Assembly (NCBI GenBank): GCA_900473795.1
Contig: UCMT01000001.1
Coordinates: 164,238 to 228,237, forward strand
Direction: 5' to 3'
DNA from: Hyphomicrobiales bacterium
Lineage (GTDB): Bacteria; Pseudomonadota; Alphaproteobacteria; Rhizobiales; Rhizobiaceae
Length of the DNA: 64,000 bases
The position numbers were made by a program, and so were the translations under genes. How positions within the stretch are numbered: position 1 is the first letter of the stretch; each line of letters begins with the position of its first letter. Positions 1 through 8,805 of this stretch are shown in pieces. Under the pieces are notes generated by a model. It was not told where the DNA came from. It was given only the letters and a program-made list of their open reading frames with translations, and searched no databases.

Positions 1-1317
1 ACGATCGCCCTGCCGGCGGTGGCCGGGTTGGCGGCGAGTGCCGGTCATCATGCGATCAACGCGATTTTCCTCGGCACGCTGGGGCCGGAGGTGCTTGGCG
101 GCATCAGCCTTGTCATGCCGCTCTTCCTGCTGGTCGCAGCGACCGGCCAGGGGCTCGGAATTGGGCTTGCAACGCTGCTGGCGCGACATCTCGGCAAAGG
201 AGACGTGAGGACTGCCTCGTCAGCCGCCGTGACGGCATTGGTCGCGACAATTCCGATCGGTATCGTCCTGTCCATCCTTATCTATCTCGGATTGCCGGGC
301 TTCGTTGGCGCGCTCGGCGCAAGCGACAATCTCCTCGCCCCAGGCCTCAATTATGGACGTTTGGTTGCCCTTGGCGTTACATTCGGGCTGCTGCAGGCAG
401 TTTGCGATTTCATTGCGATAGCCGAAGGAAATTCGCGTTTCTCGATGATCGTGCTGATTTCGAGTTTTGTGCTTAACGCTGCTCTCGATCCAATCTTCAT
501 TTTCCTGCTCCAGTTTCGCGAAGCGGGTGCGGCTTTTGCCACCATCCTTTCGTCCGTCGCAGCACTTGCATGCTACGCCGTCTACTTCCGGCGCAGATGG
601 GGCAAGGTCAGGGTGACGATAGGGATCGTCCGTTGGCAGTTGTTGCGGCCGATTGCGAAGATCGGCTTTCCCGCAGCGGCCACAAGTGTCGCGACGGGCC
701 TGGGTTTCCTCGCGCTTCTTCATGAAGCCGCTGTTCACGGTGGCGATACCGGTGTGGCCGCAACCGCGGTCGCCATCCGTCTGATGACCCTGGGCCAGCT
801 TCCCGTCTTCGGCTTTTGCCTCGGCGCCCAAAGTGTCGTCAGCCACGCGTTCGGGGCGGGCGACCATCTGCGCGCAAAGGCCGTCATCCGCTTCATGCTC
901 GCGGTGACGATCCCTGTCGCCATGCTGTATTCCGCCCTCCTTTTCCTGGCGGCCGAAACGATTTCGCGTTTGTTTACCAACAGCCCCGAGGTTGTCGTCC
1001 AGGCTGCTGCGTGTTTGCGCGCGCTCTTTCCGGTCTTTCCCCTGGCTGCATTCCAATCTGTCCTGCTCGTGATGCTACAGTCTCGGGGTCGGGCGGGGCT
1101 TTCCGCCCTGGTCGGCCTTGCTCCGCAAGGCTACCTGCTTGTTCCGCTTCTTCTCCTCCTCCCTGCATGGATTGGCTTCCCAGGCGTGGCGCTCGCCCCG
1201 GCGGCAGCTGCGATCCTTGCCGCGGTACTCGGCCTCTTCGTTGCCCGGCGCGAATGGCTGGCCATCCTACCAACCAGCACTGGCCGTCTGATCGGCCAGT
1301 CGACACTCCATCCCTGA
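1..1317 (+). CDS. MATE family efflux transporter (5' end outside window)
   Basis: Integral inner-membrane exporter of the MATE (multi-antimicrobial extrusion) family, which exchanges Na+ or H+ for organic compounds. The frame is open from base 1. A GTG at 19 is in frame, but the residues before it (TIALPAV) read as a continuation of the first membrane helix, so the true start lies upstream. About 439 residues are visible, near the usual 450, with alternating hydrophobic helices throughout and an internal repeat typical of the two MATE lobes. It ends 15 bp before a PLP-enzyme gene on the same strand, so it is probably co-transcribed with that gene and the lysA-like gene. The substrate cannot be read from sequence; export of an amino-acid-derived compound made by the two neighbours is an inference. 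Confidence 0.85.
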   Translation, partial: TIALPAVAGLAASAGHHAINAIFLGTLGPEVLGGISLVMPLFLLVAATGQGLGIGLATLLARHLGKGDVRTASSAAVTALVATIPIGIVLSILIYLGLPGFVGALGASDNLLAPGLNYGRLVALGVTFGLLQAVCDFIAIAEGNSRFSMIVLISSFVLNAALDPIFIFLLQFREAGAAFATILSSVAALACYAVYFRRRWGKVRVTIGIVRWQLLRPIAKIGFPAAATSVATGLGFLALLHEAAVHGGDTGVAATAVAIRLMTLGQLPVFGFCLGAQSVVSHAFGAGDHLRAKAVIRFMLAVTIPVAMLYSALLFLAAETISRLFTNSPEVVVQAAACLRALFPVFPLAAFQSVLLVMLQSRGRAGLSALVGLAPQGYLLVPLLLLLPAWIGFPGVALAPAAAAILAAVLGLFVARREWLAILPTSTGRLIGQSTLHP

Positions 1318-1332
1318 AACATGAGGAACATC

Positions 1333-2514
1333 ATGAACGAGACACCGAGGTTCGATTCCTACCGACGCGCAATTCCCGATACGCTGATCCCTGTCCGGGA
1401 CGATCTCTTCGACGCGGCCGTGCCGCCGATCTATCAGACATCGCTATTCCTGTTCGAGAGCTACCGGGAGCTCGAGGATGTTTTTTCCGGACGCTCCAAG
1501 AAGCCCATCTATTCGCGCGGTGACAATCCGACGGTGAGGCTCTTGGAGCGCAGGATCGCGCAGATGGAGGGCGCGGAGGAAGCGCGGGCATTTTCAAGCG
1601 GCATGGGTGCGATTGCCGCGACGATCCTCGCCTTTGTCGGACCGGGAGACCGAATCGTCACCGTCCGTCATGTCTACAGCGATGCGTTCCGCTTTTTTGA
1701 GAAAGTGCTCAAGCGCTTTGGCGTCATCATCGACTACATCGATGGGACCGACACGGAACGCATGATCGCGGCCCTCCCTGGGGCCCGGCTCGCCTATCTC
1801 GAAAACCCGACCTCGATGGTTTTCGAATTACAGGATTTGACAGCGATCGGCGAAGCGGCCCGCCGCCATGGCGTGGTGACCATCGTCGACAATTCATGGG
1901 CGACGCCGCTTTACCAGAATCCGATCGCCGTTGGCATCGATCTGGTGATCCATGCGGCTTCGAAATATCTCGGTGGGCAGAGCGACACGGTTGCCGGTCT
2001 GGTTGCCGGTTCGCGGGCGCATATCGACAGGATCAATGGCGAGGTTTTCCCATACACAGGCGCAAAGCTTTCGCCGTTCGAAGCTTGGCTGGTTCTGAAA
2101 AATCTTGACACCCTGCCATTGCGGATGCGTCACCACCACGAGGCGGGCCTAGAGGTCGCGTCTTGGCTGAATTCTATCGACGCAGTGACAAATGTCATGC
2201 ACCCGGCTTTCGCAGAGCATCCGGGGAAACGAACGTTCAAGGGATATGGCGGGCTTTTCTCGTTCGAGGTTTCAGAACAGATCGATGTCGCTGCCTTCGT
2301 CGACGCTTTGCGTCTGGTGCGGATTGGGGTCAGTTGGGGAGGGCCGGAAAGTCTCGTCGTTCCGGCGAAGGCGGCTCTGAGCATTTCGCCCGAGACCAAC
2401 GTTTTTGCGCGTTTCGGCGTCAGCGACCGGACAATTCGGCTGAATGTCGGGCTTCATGACGCGAAAAACATTATTGCGGATCTGGAACAGGCGTTCCTGG
2501 TGGCGACAAGGTAG
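1333..2514 (+). CDS. Cys/Met metabolism PLP-dependent enzyme (cystathionine lyase/synthase-like)
   Basis: Fold-type I PLP enzyme of the trans-sulfuration family (cystathionine beta- or gamma-lyase, gamma-synthase, methionine gamma-lyase), 393 residues. The Schiff-base lysine is Lys211 in SASK-type context (HAASKYLGG). The phosphate-binding SSGMGA region, the IVDNSWATP aspartate segment and a C-terminal SWGGPESL segment are all present. An earlier ATG at 1321 exists, but AGGAA just upstream of 1333 favours the later start. The gene follows the MATE gene closely and precedes a lysA-like gene. It is clearly paralogous to the enzyme at 50633-51805 (shared ASKYLGG and SWGG-ESL blocks). Family membership is sure; the substrate is not. 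Confidence 0.85.
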   Translation: MNETPRFDSYRRAIPDTLIPVRDDLFDAAVPPIYQTSLFLFESYRELEDVFSGRSKKPIYSRGDNPTVRLLERRIAQMEGAEEARAFSSGMGAIAATILAFVGPGDRIVTVRHVYSDAFRFFEKVLKRFGVIIDYIDGTDTERMIAALPGARLAYLENPTSMVFELQDLTAIGEAARRHGVVTIVDNSWATPLYQNPIAVGIDLVIHAASKYLGGQSDTVAGLVAGSRAHIDRINGEVFPYTGAKLSPFEAWLVLKNLDTLPLRMRHHHEAGLEVASWLNSIDAVTNVMHPAFAEHPGKRTFKGYGGLFSFEVSEQIDVAAFVDALRLVRIGVSWGGPESLVVPAKAALSISPETNVFARFGVSDRTIRLNVGLHDAKNIIADLEQAFLVATR

Positions 2515-2556
2515 GCTGATCGCTACAAGTAAGCTGGACCTTTGAATTGCATCACG

Positions 2557-2590
2557 ATACGGGCGGAGCGGCAACGTCCTCCGCCCGTAT
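2557..2590 (+). terminator. Perfect 12-bp hairpin between PLP enzyme and lysA-like gene
   Basis: ATACGGGCGGAG at 2557-2568 pairs perfectly with CTCCGCCCGTAT at 2579-2590 around a 10-nt loop. No T-run follows, so this is not a classical Rho-independent terminator. It may be an attenuating or mRNA-stabilising stem inside the operon, sitting about 33 nt before the lysA start. Confidence 0.5.
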
Positions 2591-2623
2591 GACATGTGCA
2601 GGCACCCAACTGACCGAGAGAAT

Positions 2624-3868
2624 ATGACCAGTCCTTCAAACGATATTTTGAACAAGCTCGCCGCCGAATATGGGACGCCGCTATGGGTCTACGACGTGGG
2701 AACCATCCGCGATCGCATCAAGCAACTGTCGGCCTTCGACGTCGTACGCTACGCGCAAAAAGCGTGTTCGAACACTCATATCCTGCGGGAGATGCGCAAG
2801 GCAGGCATTTGCGTCGATGCGGTCTCGCTTGGTGAAATCGAGCGCGCGATGCGGGCTGGCTTTGCGGCGGGCGGCACCTCGGGGGCTGCCGAGATCGTCT
2901 TCACCGCGGATGTCTTCGATCGTCCGACCCTCGAAAGGGTCGTCGCAGACAAGATTGAAGTCAATGTCGGCTCGATCGACATGCTGCATCAACTTGGGCA
3001 GTGTTCGCCAGGTCACAGGGTATGGCTGCGCGTGAACCCTGGATTCGGACATGGCCACAGCAACAAGACGAACACCGGGGGCGAAAACAGCAAGCATGGC
3101 ATCTGGTTTGAACAGTTGCGCGATGCACTGGCCGTGGTGCGCAGCTATTCTCTGAAGCTTGTCGGACTGCACATGCATATCGGATCGGGTGTCGACTACG
3201 GTCATCTGCAACGTGTTTGCGGGGCGATGGTCGGATTCTGCCTCGATCTCGACATCGATATCGAGGCAATTTCCGCGGGCGGTGGCCTCTCCGTGCCCTA
3301 CAGGCAAGGCGAGGAAGAGATCGACGCTGCACATTATTTTTCGCTCTGGGACGAGGCGCGGCGGCAGATCGAAGCGCATCTCGGGCATCCGATCCGTCTG
3401 GAAATAGAGCCGGGACGCTTCCTGACGGCAGATTCCGGCGTGCTGCTGGCCGAGGTCAGGGCAGTCAAGACCATGGGCCAAAACAGGTTCACGCTGGTCG
3501 ATGCCGGCTTCAGCGACCTCGCGAGGCCAGCGATGTATGGCAGCTACCACCATATATCGGTCATCCCCCGAGCCACTACCGCCGGCCGCTCTACAATTGC
3601 TCTGCCAACCGTCGTCGCCGGCCCTTTGTGTGAATCAGGCGACGTTTTCACGCAGACGGAGTTCGGGACGGTGGAGAGCCGGGACCTGCCGGAAACACAT
3701 GTCGGCGACTATCTGGTGTTTCATGGCACTGGCGCCTATGGCGCTGCGATGTCATCGAATTACAATAGCCGCTTGTACGCGCCCGAGGTGCTTCTGGACC
3801 ATGGAGGACACAGATTGATCCGCCGACGCCAGACGCTGGAGAGCCTGCTCGGGCTCGAGGACATCTAG
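2624..3868 (+). CDS. lysA: Diaminopimelate decarboxylase, enteric LysA type
   Basis: Fold-type III PLP decarboxylase converting meso-diaminopimelate to L-lysine in the cytoplasm, 414 residues, close to E. coli LysA (420). The PLP lysine is Lys46 in YAQKACSN. Further LysA landmarks are HMHIGSGVDY, ISAGGGLSVPY, EIEPGRFL, PLCESGDVF and a C-terminal RLIRRRQT block. These match remembered E. coli LysA almost word for word, which is unusual for an alpha-proteobacterium, whose housekeeping LysA belongs to another subgroup. An upstream ATG at 2594 exists; GAGAG before 2624 and the LysA-like N-terminus favour 2624. Its position behind an exporter and a trans-sulfuration-type enzyme suggests a specialised rather than housekeeping role (inference). 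Confidence 0.85.
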   Translation: MTSPSNDILNKLAAEYGTPLWVYDVGTIRDRIKQLSAFDVVRYAQKACSNTHILREMRKAGICVDAVSLGEIERAMRAGFAAGGTSGAAEIVFTADVFDRPTLERVVADKIEVNVGSIDMLHQLGQCSPGHRVWLRVNPGFGHGHSNKTNTGGENSKHGIWFEQLRDALAVVRSYSLKLVGLHMHIGSGVDYGHLQRVCGAMVGFCLDLDIDIEAISAGGGLSVPYRQGEEEIDAAHYFSLWDEARRQIEAHLGHPIRLEIEPGRFLTADSGVLLAEVRAVKTMGQNRFTLVDAGFSDLARPAMYGSYHHISVIPRATTAGRSTIALPTVVAGPLCESGDVFTQTEFGTVESRDLPETHVGDYLVFHGTGAYGAAMSSNYNSRLYAPEVLLDHGGHRLIRRRQTLESLLGLEDI

Positions 3869-3940
3869 AAGCACCTGGCGATCTTTCGAGTTTGAAACCA
3901 GACCACTGGCTTCCTGGGGACGCAATATCTTAGCTGCACG

Positions 3941-3993
3941 GGGCGCACGGTACCTTTTGGTTTTCCAACCGGTACGGTATATCCCGTGCGCCC
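3941..3993 (+). repeat. Composite inverted repeat between lysA and the protease gene
   Basis: GGGCGCACGG (3941-3950) is matched by CCGTGCGCCC (3984-3993). Inside it GTACC (3950-3954) pairs with GGTAC (3971-3975), and TTGG (3957-3960) with CCAA (3965-3968). The whole can fold as one long imperfect hairpin in the 177-bp gap. It may terminate lysA or regulate the downstream protease; no T-run is seen. Confidence 0.45.
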
Positions 3994-4045
3994 GATGCTG
4001 GGCGCTCTTTCATCTTTTTACCTGCAGACAGAACAGCGAGACTTC

Positions 4046-5644
4046 ATGGCCGATGCGTACAAGCCCGTCGCTCTTTCCAAGAACGCCGTCGTCAACGGCT
4101 TGATCGATGGAGGTGCCTGGAACGGGACGACTGTCACTTACAGCTTTGCCGCGGGTGACATGAACAGGAACGGCATTTCCGATTTCAATGAAGGCGACTG
4201 GAAGGACTTCTATCGCGAGATTGTCGCCAACATCGAGTCGTTCACGCAGCTGAGCTTCAAGCAGGTCGGCAAGGCCGGCAACATCAACTTCAAGCTCGCA
4301 GAGGGCGGTGGCGGCGAATCCGGCGTGCCGGGACCGGGCACAACGACGATCGACTCCATCGTCGGAATCAACGCCGACGTTGCAGGCTCAGCGGCGGCCG
4401 TCAAACTCGGGACGTTTTCCCTGACATGGTTCCATGAGACGGGACATGCTCTCGGGCTCAAGCATCCGCATGACGTTTCACTCGGCCCCAAACTGCCCGG
4501 CGTCGATGGCCCGGCCGACAAAGGCACCGGTTATCTGAACTCGCAGCTCTACACCGTCATGGGGTATACGCTTCCCTTCCTGGGAGAGGATAATCCATTC
4601 ACTTCCGTTGTCGATTTCGGCACCGCTGTGAACGCCCAACCAGGCTCGTATGGCGCGATCGATATTGCCGCGCTCCAGCACATGTATGGCGCGCGCGCCC
4701 ACCATACGGCGAACGATACATACACGTTCAGCGACGACGTGGACTTCAATCATGGCTACACGACCATCTGGGATACGGGCGGCACAGACACCATCGTCTA
4801 TGCCGGCGAAAGCCGAACAAAGATCGATCTGCGCGCGGCTAGCCTCAAAGTCGAGATTGGCGGCGGCGGCTGGGTTTCGACATCCGAAACGCTGACGGGT
4901 GGATACACCATCGCCCACGGCGTCGTCATCGAGAACGCCACAGGCGGCAATGCTACCGACATCCTGATCGGCAACACAGCGGCCAACATTCTGTCGGGAC
5001 GCAACGGCAGTGACACGTTGAACGGCGGGGCAGGCGCCGATACGCTCTCTGGCGGCGCAGGCATCGATACCGCCTCCTATAAGAGTGCCAAGGCGGGCGT
5101 GACGGCAAACCTTGCCAACGCTGCCGGCAATACCGGCGACGCAAGGGGCGATGTCTATCTCTCGATCGAGCGGCTGACGGGCTCGGACCATGCCGACAAG
5201 CTCTACGGCAACGCCGGCGTCAACCTGCTTGCCGGTGGCTCCGGCGATGATCTGCTCAACGGCGCCAGCGGCAACGATGTGCTTTATGGAGGTTTTGGCG
5301 CCGACGGTCTGACCGGTGGCGCGGGCGCCGATACCTTCATCTTCAAGGGGCTGGCGGACACGACGCCCGGTGTTGGAGGGCGCGATTCGATCTTCGACTT
5401 CTCGGGCCTCGGCGGCGACCGCATCGACCTGTCGGCCATCGACGCGGATGCGGTGACGTCCGGCAATCAGGCGTTCAGCTATGTCGGCTCGGCAGCCTTC
5501 ACCGGCAAAGCAGGCGAGCTGCGTTTCGTCAAGCAGGCCTCCGACACCTACATCTATGGTGACACAAACGGCGACAGGGAAGTCGATATTGCCATTCACC
5601 TGGATGATGCGATCCCGCTGTCGAAGGGCTATTTCGTCCTTTAA
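4046..5644 (+). CDS. Serralysin-like M10 metalloprotease with RTX repeats
   Basis: Secreted zinc endopeptidase of 532 residues. The metzincin zinc site HEXXHXXGXXH is intact: His130, Glu131, His134 and His140 in HETGHALGLKH, followed by the Met-turn around Met172 (TVMGY). After about residue 300 come two groups of calcium-binding RTX nonapeptides (GGAGADTLSGG, GGSGDDLLNG, GGFGADGLTGG) and a serralysin C-terminal domain. There is no N-terminal signal peptide, as expected for type I secretion through an uncleaved C-terminal signal. An in-frame start at 3986 falls inside the inverted repeat; ATG 4046, preceded by AGCGAG, gives the usual short serralysin N-terminus. No type I secretion ABC/HlyD genes or inhibitor gene lie beside it, so the exporter must be elsewhere. 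Confidence 0.88.
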   Translation: MADAYKPVALSKNAVVNGLIDGGAWNGTTVTYSFAAGDMNRNGISDFNEGDWKDFYREIVANIESFTQLSFKQVGKAGNINFKLAEGGGGESGVPGPGTTTIDSIVGINADVAGSAAAVKLGTFSLTWFHETGHALGLKHPHDVSLGPKLPGVDGPADKGTGYLNSQLYTVMGYTLPFLGEDNPFTSVVDFGTAVNAQPGSYGAIDIAALQHMYGARAHHTANDTYTFSDDVDFNHGYTTIWDTGGTDTIVYAGESRTKIDLRAASLKVEIGGGGWVSTSETLTGGYTIAHGVVIENATGGNATDILIGNTAANILSGRNGSDTLNGGAGADTLSGGAGIDTASYKSAKAGVTANLANAAGNTGDARGDVYLSIERLTGSDHADKLYGNAGVNLLAGGSGDDLLNGASGNDVLYGGFGADGLTGGAGADTFIFKGLADTTPGVGGRDSIFDFSGLGGDRIDLSAIDADAVTSGNQAFSYVGSAAFTGKAGELRFVKQASDTYIYGDTNGDREVDIAIHLDDAIPLSKGYFVL

Positions 5645-5715
5645 GCCAAGGCGTTGTCGATCGCGGTGTGCTCGGGTGCCACCACTTTTGCAGACGCTGC
5701 CCAGTCAACTTTCAT
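5641..5715 (-). CDS. Possible 24-residue ORF downstream of RND gene
   Basis: ATG at 5715, preceded by a GGGAAAGG ribosome-site-like stretch, 12 bp after the RND stop codon. It reads MKVDWAASAKVV and ends at a TAA that overlaps the protease stop on the other strand. It could be a real small gene, or the stub of a longer gene truncated when the protease locus arrived. No family is recognised. Confidence 0.25.
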   Translation of the reverse strand: MKVDWAASAKVVAPEHTAIDNALA

Positions 5716-5727
5716 ATTCGCCTTTCC

Positions 5728-8700
5728 CTAGGCAAGTTTTTCTCTGCTCCCCAGCTTCGTGAACCAGCTGTTGAGCCGGTCCATCTCCACGAAGATGATC
5801 GGCGTGATGAACAGCGTCAGCGCCTGCGAGACGATCAGGCCGCCAACGACGGCGATGCCCAGTGGCTGGCGGAGTTCCGAACTGGCGCCGGTCCCAAGTG
5901 CAATCGGTAGCGCGCCGAGGAGGGCGCAGAATGTCGTCATCATGATGGGGCGGAAACGTCGCACGCATGCCTCGTGTATCGCCTCTGAAGGCGTCATGCC
6001 GGCAGATCGCAAGTTTTGCAGCGCCACGTCGATCATCATGATCGCATTTTTCTTGACGATGCCGATCAGCATCAACAATCCGATAAGAGCAATGATCGAC
6101 AGGCTGAACCCCATCACTCTCAGTGCGAGCAGAGCACCGAGCGCAGCGGACGGCAGGCCTGAAAGAATGGTCAGCGGGTGAATAAAACTCTCGTAAAGGA
6201 CGCCGAGAACCAGGTAGATCGTCAGGATCGCCGCCAGGATCAGCAGCGGCGTGTTGCCCTGCGACTGCTGGAAGATTTTTGCCGCTCCTCCATAGGAGGT
6301 GAAGATGTCGGGCGGAAGTCCTATGTCCTTTTTCATCTGGTCGATAGCGGCCGTGGCATCGCTCAGCGCTTCGCCTGCTGGAAGATTGAACGACACCGTG
6401 GTTGAGACGAGTTGCCCGGTCTGATTGATCGTGACAGGGCCGGTCGATCTGTTGACCTTCGCAAAGTTGGACAGGGGCACAAGGCTGCCGGTGTCCGATG
6501 CGACACGGATTTGCTGCAGTTTCTGGTCATCCCATGGCTCTTGCGTATCGTACTCCACGATCACGTTGTAGCTGTCGCCGGTCGATTGAATCTCTGCCGC
6601 AGCGTAGCTGCCGAACGCTTCCTGCAGTGTCGTTCGCAACTGTCCGTCGGTAATGCCGTAGGCGGCAGCCTTCTCGGTGTCGACGACGATATTGGCCTGA
6701 AGGGCGTTGTTCTGCGCGTCGGAGGCAACATCCGTAAATCGCCGATCAGCAAGCATCGCGGTCTGAAGACGGCCGGCCCACAAGGCGGTTTGGTCGGCGC
6801 TCAGCGCCTGGACGACAAGCTGATACTGGCTGGCCGTCTGACGCCCGCCCAGGCGCAGACTCTGCTGCGGCGTGATGAATGCCTGCAGGCCAGGGATTTT
6901 GCTGATGCTGGCGCGCAACTCGCGCAATGTCTGGTCCAGAGCCGGACGCTGTGCCTTGTCTTTGAGCTCGACATACATCGTGCCGTTGTTGAGCGGGCTG
7001 CGGACATTGCCACCGACGATCGACATGACGTGGCTCACCGCCGGGTTTTGCTTGATAAGCGCCTCGGCCTGATTCTGCAGATCCCGCATCGCCAAGTAGG
7101 AGATGTCCTGTCGCGCCCGCGTCGAGATGGTCAGCCGTCCGATATCTTCGGTCGGGAAGAAGCTCGTGGGCGTGGTCATGAACAGGTAGGCCGTGAGCCC
7201 AACCGATGCGAGGAACAGCAGGAGAATTGCCGGGCGATGGTTGAGACACCAGGCCACGGACCTGTCATATCCCTTAAGTGCCCTGCCGAAGCCGGCATCG
7301 AACAGGCGCAGGATGAAGGGTGGCGCACTGTGACCGCTGGAAAGGCGCGCGCCAAGCATCGGTGTGACCGTCAAGGAAACAACTGCAGACGAGATGATCG
7401 CAATGGCAACCACCATGCCGAATTCGTTAAAGATACGCCCCACGACACCGCCCATCAGCAGGATCGGGATAAAGACCGCGACAAGCGAGGCCGACATCGA
7501 GATGATGGTGTAGCTGACTTCGGCAGCACCGGTGATCGCCGCTTCCCGCGCCGGCATTCCGCCTTCGATGTGGCGCAGGATGTTTTCCAGCATGACGATT
7601 GCATCGTCGACGACGAGGCCGACCGCCAGTGTCAAACCCAGCAGCGAGATGTTGTCGATGCTGTAGCCGAGCACGTACATCATGCCGAAGGTGGAGATCA
7701 GCGACAGGGGCACGGCGAGGCCCGGAATGACCGTCGCGGTCAGATGACCCGTAAAGAGGTAGATGACCAGTACGACCAGGCCGATCGTCAAGAGCAACGT
7801 GAATTTGACGTCCGAGATGGCGCTGCGGATTGGTTTCGCTGAATCGTTCATGATCTTCGCGGAAACGGATGCTGGCATCTCGGCGTGCAAACCCGGCAGT
7901 TTCGCGTTGATCGCGTCGACGACGTCGACCGTATTGGCATCTGGCTGGCGCTGGACGGCAAGCATGATGCCGCGCTTTCCGTCATACCAGCTGCCGGTAT
8001 TCTGGTTCTCGACGCTGTCCCGAACGTCGGCAATGTCTGCCAGGTGAATAGGTGCGCCGTTGGGATTGGCGATGACCAGCGAGCGGAACTGTTGGGCATT
8101 CGTGCGCTGCGTATCGGCATTGATCGTCATGCTCTGCGATTGGTTTTGCAGGGAACCGACCGGAACCTGGTTGTTGGCTGCGGCGATCGCCTTGTTGACG
8201 GTATCAATGCTGAGGCCGCGAGCGAGCAATTTGTCCGGATCGACTTCGACACGCACCGCATAGGTCTGGGCGCCGAGCACGTCGACCCCGGCAACGCCCG
8301 GAAGCGTCGAAAGCGCCGGCGAGATGACATCCTCGGCTATTTCGTCCAGTTTGCTGTGCGGCATCGTTTCACTTTGTACGGCAAGCAGCATCACCGGCGC
8401 GTCGGCCGGATTGGTCTTGCGGTAGCTGGGTGGCGTCGTCATGTTGTCCGGCAATTGCAGGGTTGCATGCGAGATTGCCGCCTGGACATCGGCGGCAGCG
8501 GCATCGATGTTTCGGTTCAGATCGAATTGCAGCACGATGCTGGTGTTGCCGAGAGAGTTTGTCGCACTGATTTCACTGATGCCGGGAATTGTCTGAAACT
8601 GCTTGATGAGCGGTGTCGAAACCGACGTCGCCATGGTTTGTGGGGAGGCGCCCGTCAGCGACGCTGAGACACTGATCGTTGGAAAATCGACCTGCGGCAG

Positions 8701-8805
8701 TGCTGCGATGGGCACCTGCCGGTAGCCGGCAATACCGGCGAGCACAACACCAATGGCAAGAAGCGTGGTTGCGACAGGGCGCTGAATGCAGAAGGTCGGG
8801 ATCAT
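5728..8805 (-). CDS. RND multidrug efflux permease (MdtB/MdtC-like)
   Basis: Inner-membrane proton-driven pump of the HAE-1 RND family, 1025 residues, the usual length. It begins MIPTFCIQRPVATTLL, the typical first helix, followed by a large periplasmic porter domain, then the helix cluster with the IGLVVLVIYLF and GLTLAVGLVVDDAIVMLEN segments. The VVDDA pair are the proton-relay aspartates. The second half repeats this layout. Its ATG overlaps the stop of the upstream membrane-fusion gene (ATGA, 8802-8805), so the two are translationally coupled. Sequence style is closest to MdtB/MdtC/MuxB types. No outer-membrane channel gene is adjacent. Confidence 0.92.
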   Translation of the reverse strand: MIPTFCIQRPVATTLLAIGVVLAGIAGYRQVPIAALPQVDFPTISVSASLTGASPQTMATSVSTPLIKQFQTIPGISEISATNSLGNTSIVLQFDLNRNIDAAAADVQAAISHATLQLPDNMTTPPSYRKTNPADAPVMLLAVQSETMPHSKLDEIAEDVISPALSTLPGVAGVDVLGAQTYAVRVEVDPDKLLARGLSIDTVNKAIAAANNQVPVGSLQNQSQSMTINADTQRTNAQQFRSLVIANPNGAPIHLADIADVRDSVENQNTGSWYDGKRGIMLAVQRQPDANTVDVVDAINAKLPGLHAEMPASVSAKIMNDSAKPIRSAISDVKFTLLLTIGLVVLVIYLFTGHLTATVIPGLAVPLSLISTFGMMYVLGYSIDNISLLGLTLAVGLVVDDAIVMLENILRHIEGGMPAREAAITGAAEVSYTIISMSASLVAVFIPILLMGGVVGRIFNEFGMVVAIAIISSAVVSLTVTPMLGARLSSGHSAPPFILRLFDAGFGRALKGYDRSVAWCLNHRPAILLLFLASVGLTAYLFMTTPTSFFPTEDIGRLTISTRARQDISYLAMRDLQNQAEALIKQNPAVSHVMSIVGGNVRSPLNNGTMYVELKDKAQRPALDQTLRELRASISKIPGLQAFITPQQSLRLGGRQTASQYQLVVQALSADQTALWAGRLQTAMLADRRFTDVASDAQNNALQANIVVDTEKAAAYGITDGQLRTTLQEAFGSYAAAEIQSTGDSYNVIVEYDTQEPWDDQKLQQIRVASDTGSLVPLSNFAKVNRSTGPVTINQTGQLVSTTVSFNLPAGEALSDATAAIDQMKKDIGLPPDIFTSYGGAAKIFQQSQGNTPLLILAAILTIYLVLGVLYESFIHPLTILSGLPSAALGALLALRVMGFSLSIIALIGLLMLIGIVKKNAIMMIDVALQNLRSAGMTPSEAIHEACVRRFRPIMMTTFCALLGALPIALGTGASSELRQPLGIAVVGGLIVSQALTLFITPIIFVEMDRLNSWFTKLGSREKLA

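Noticed and set aside
4478..5599. 373-codon frame antisense to the protease gene
   Set aside because: Produced by the Gly/Asp-rich RTX repeats read backwards; no protein family features.
6412..7842. 476-codon plus-strand frame over the leftward RND pump gene
   Set aside because: Antisense shadow with biased Arg/Asp/Gln content; the minus strand holds all RND motifs.
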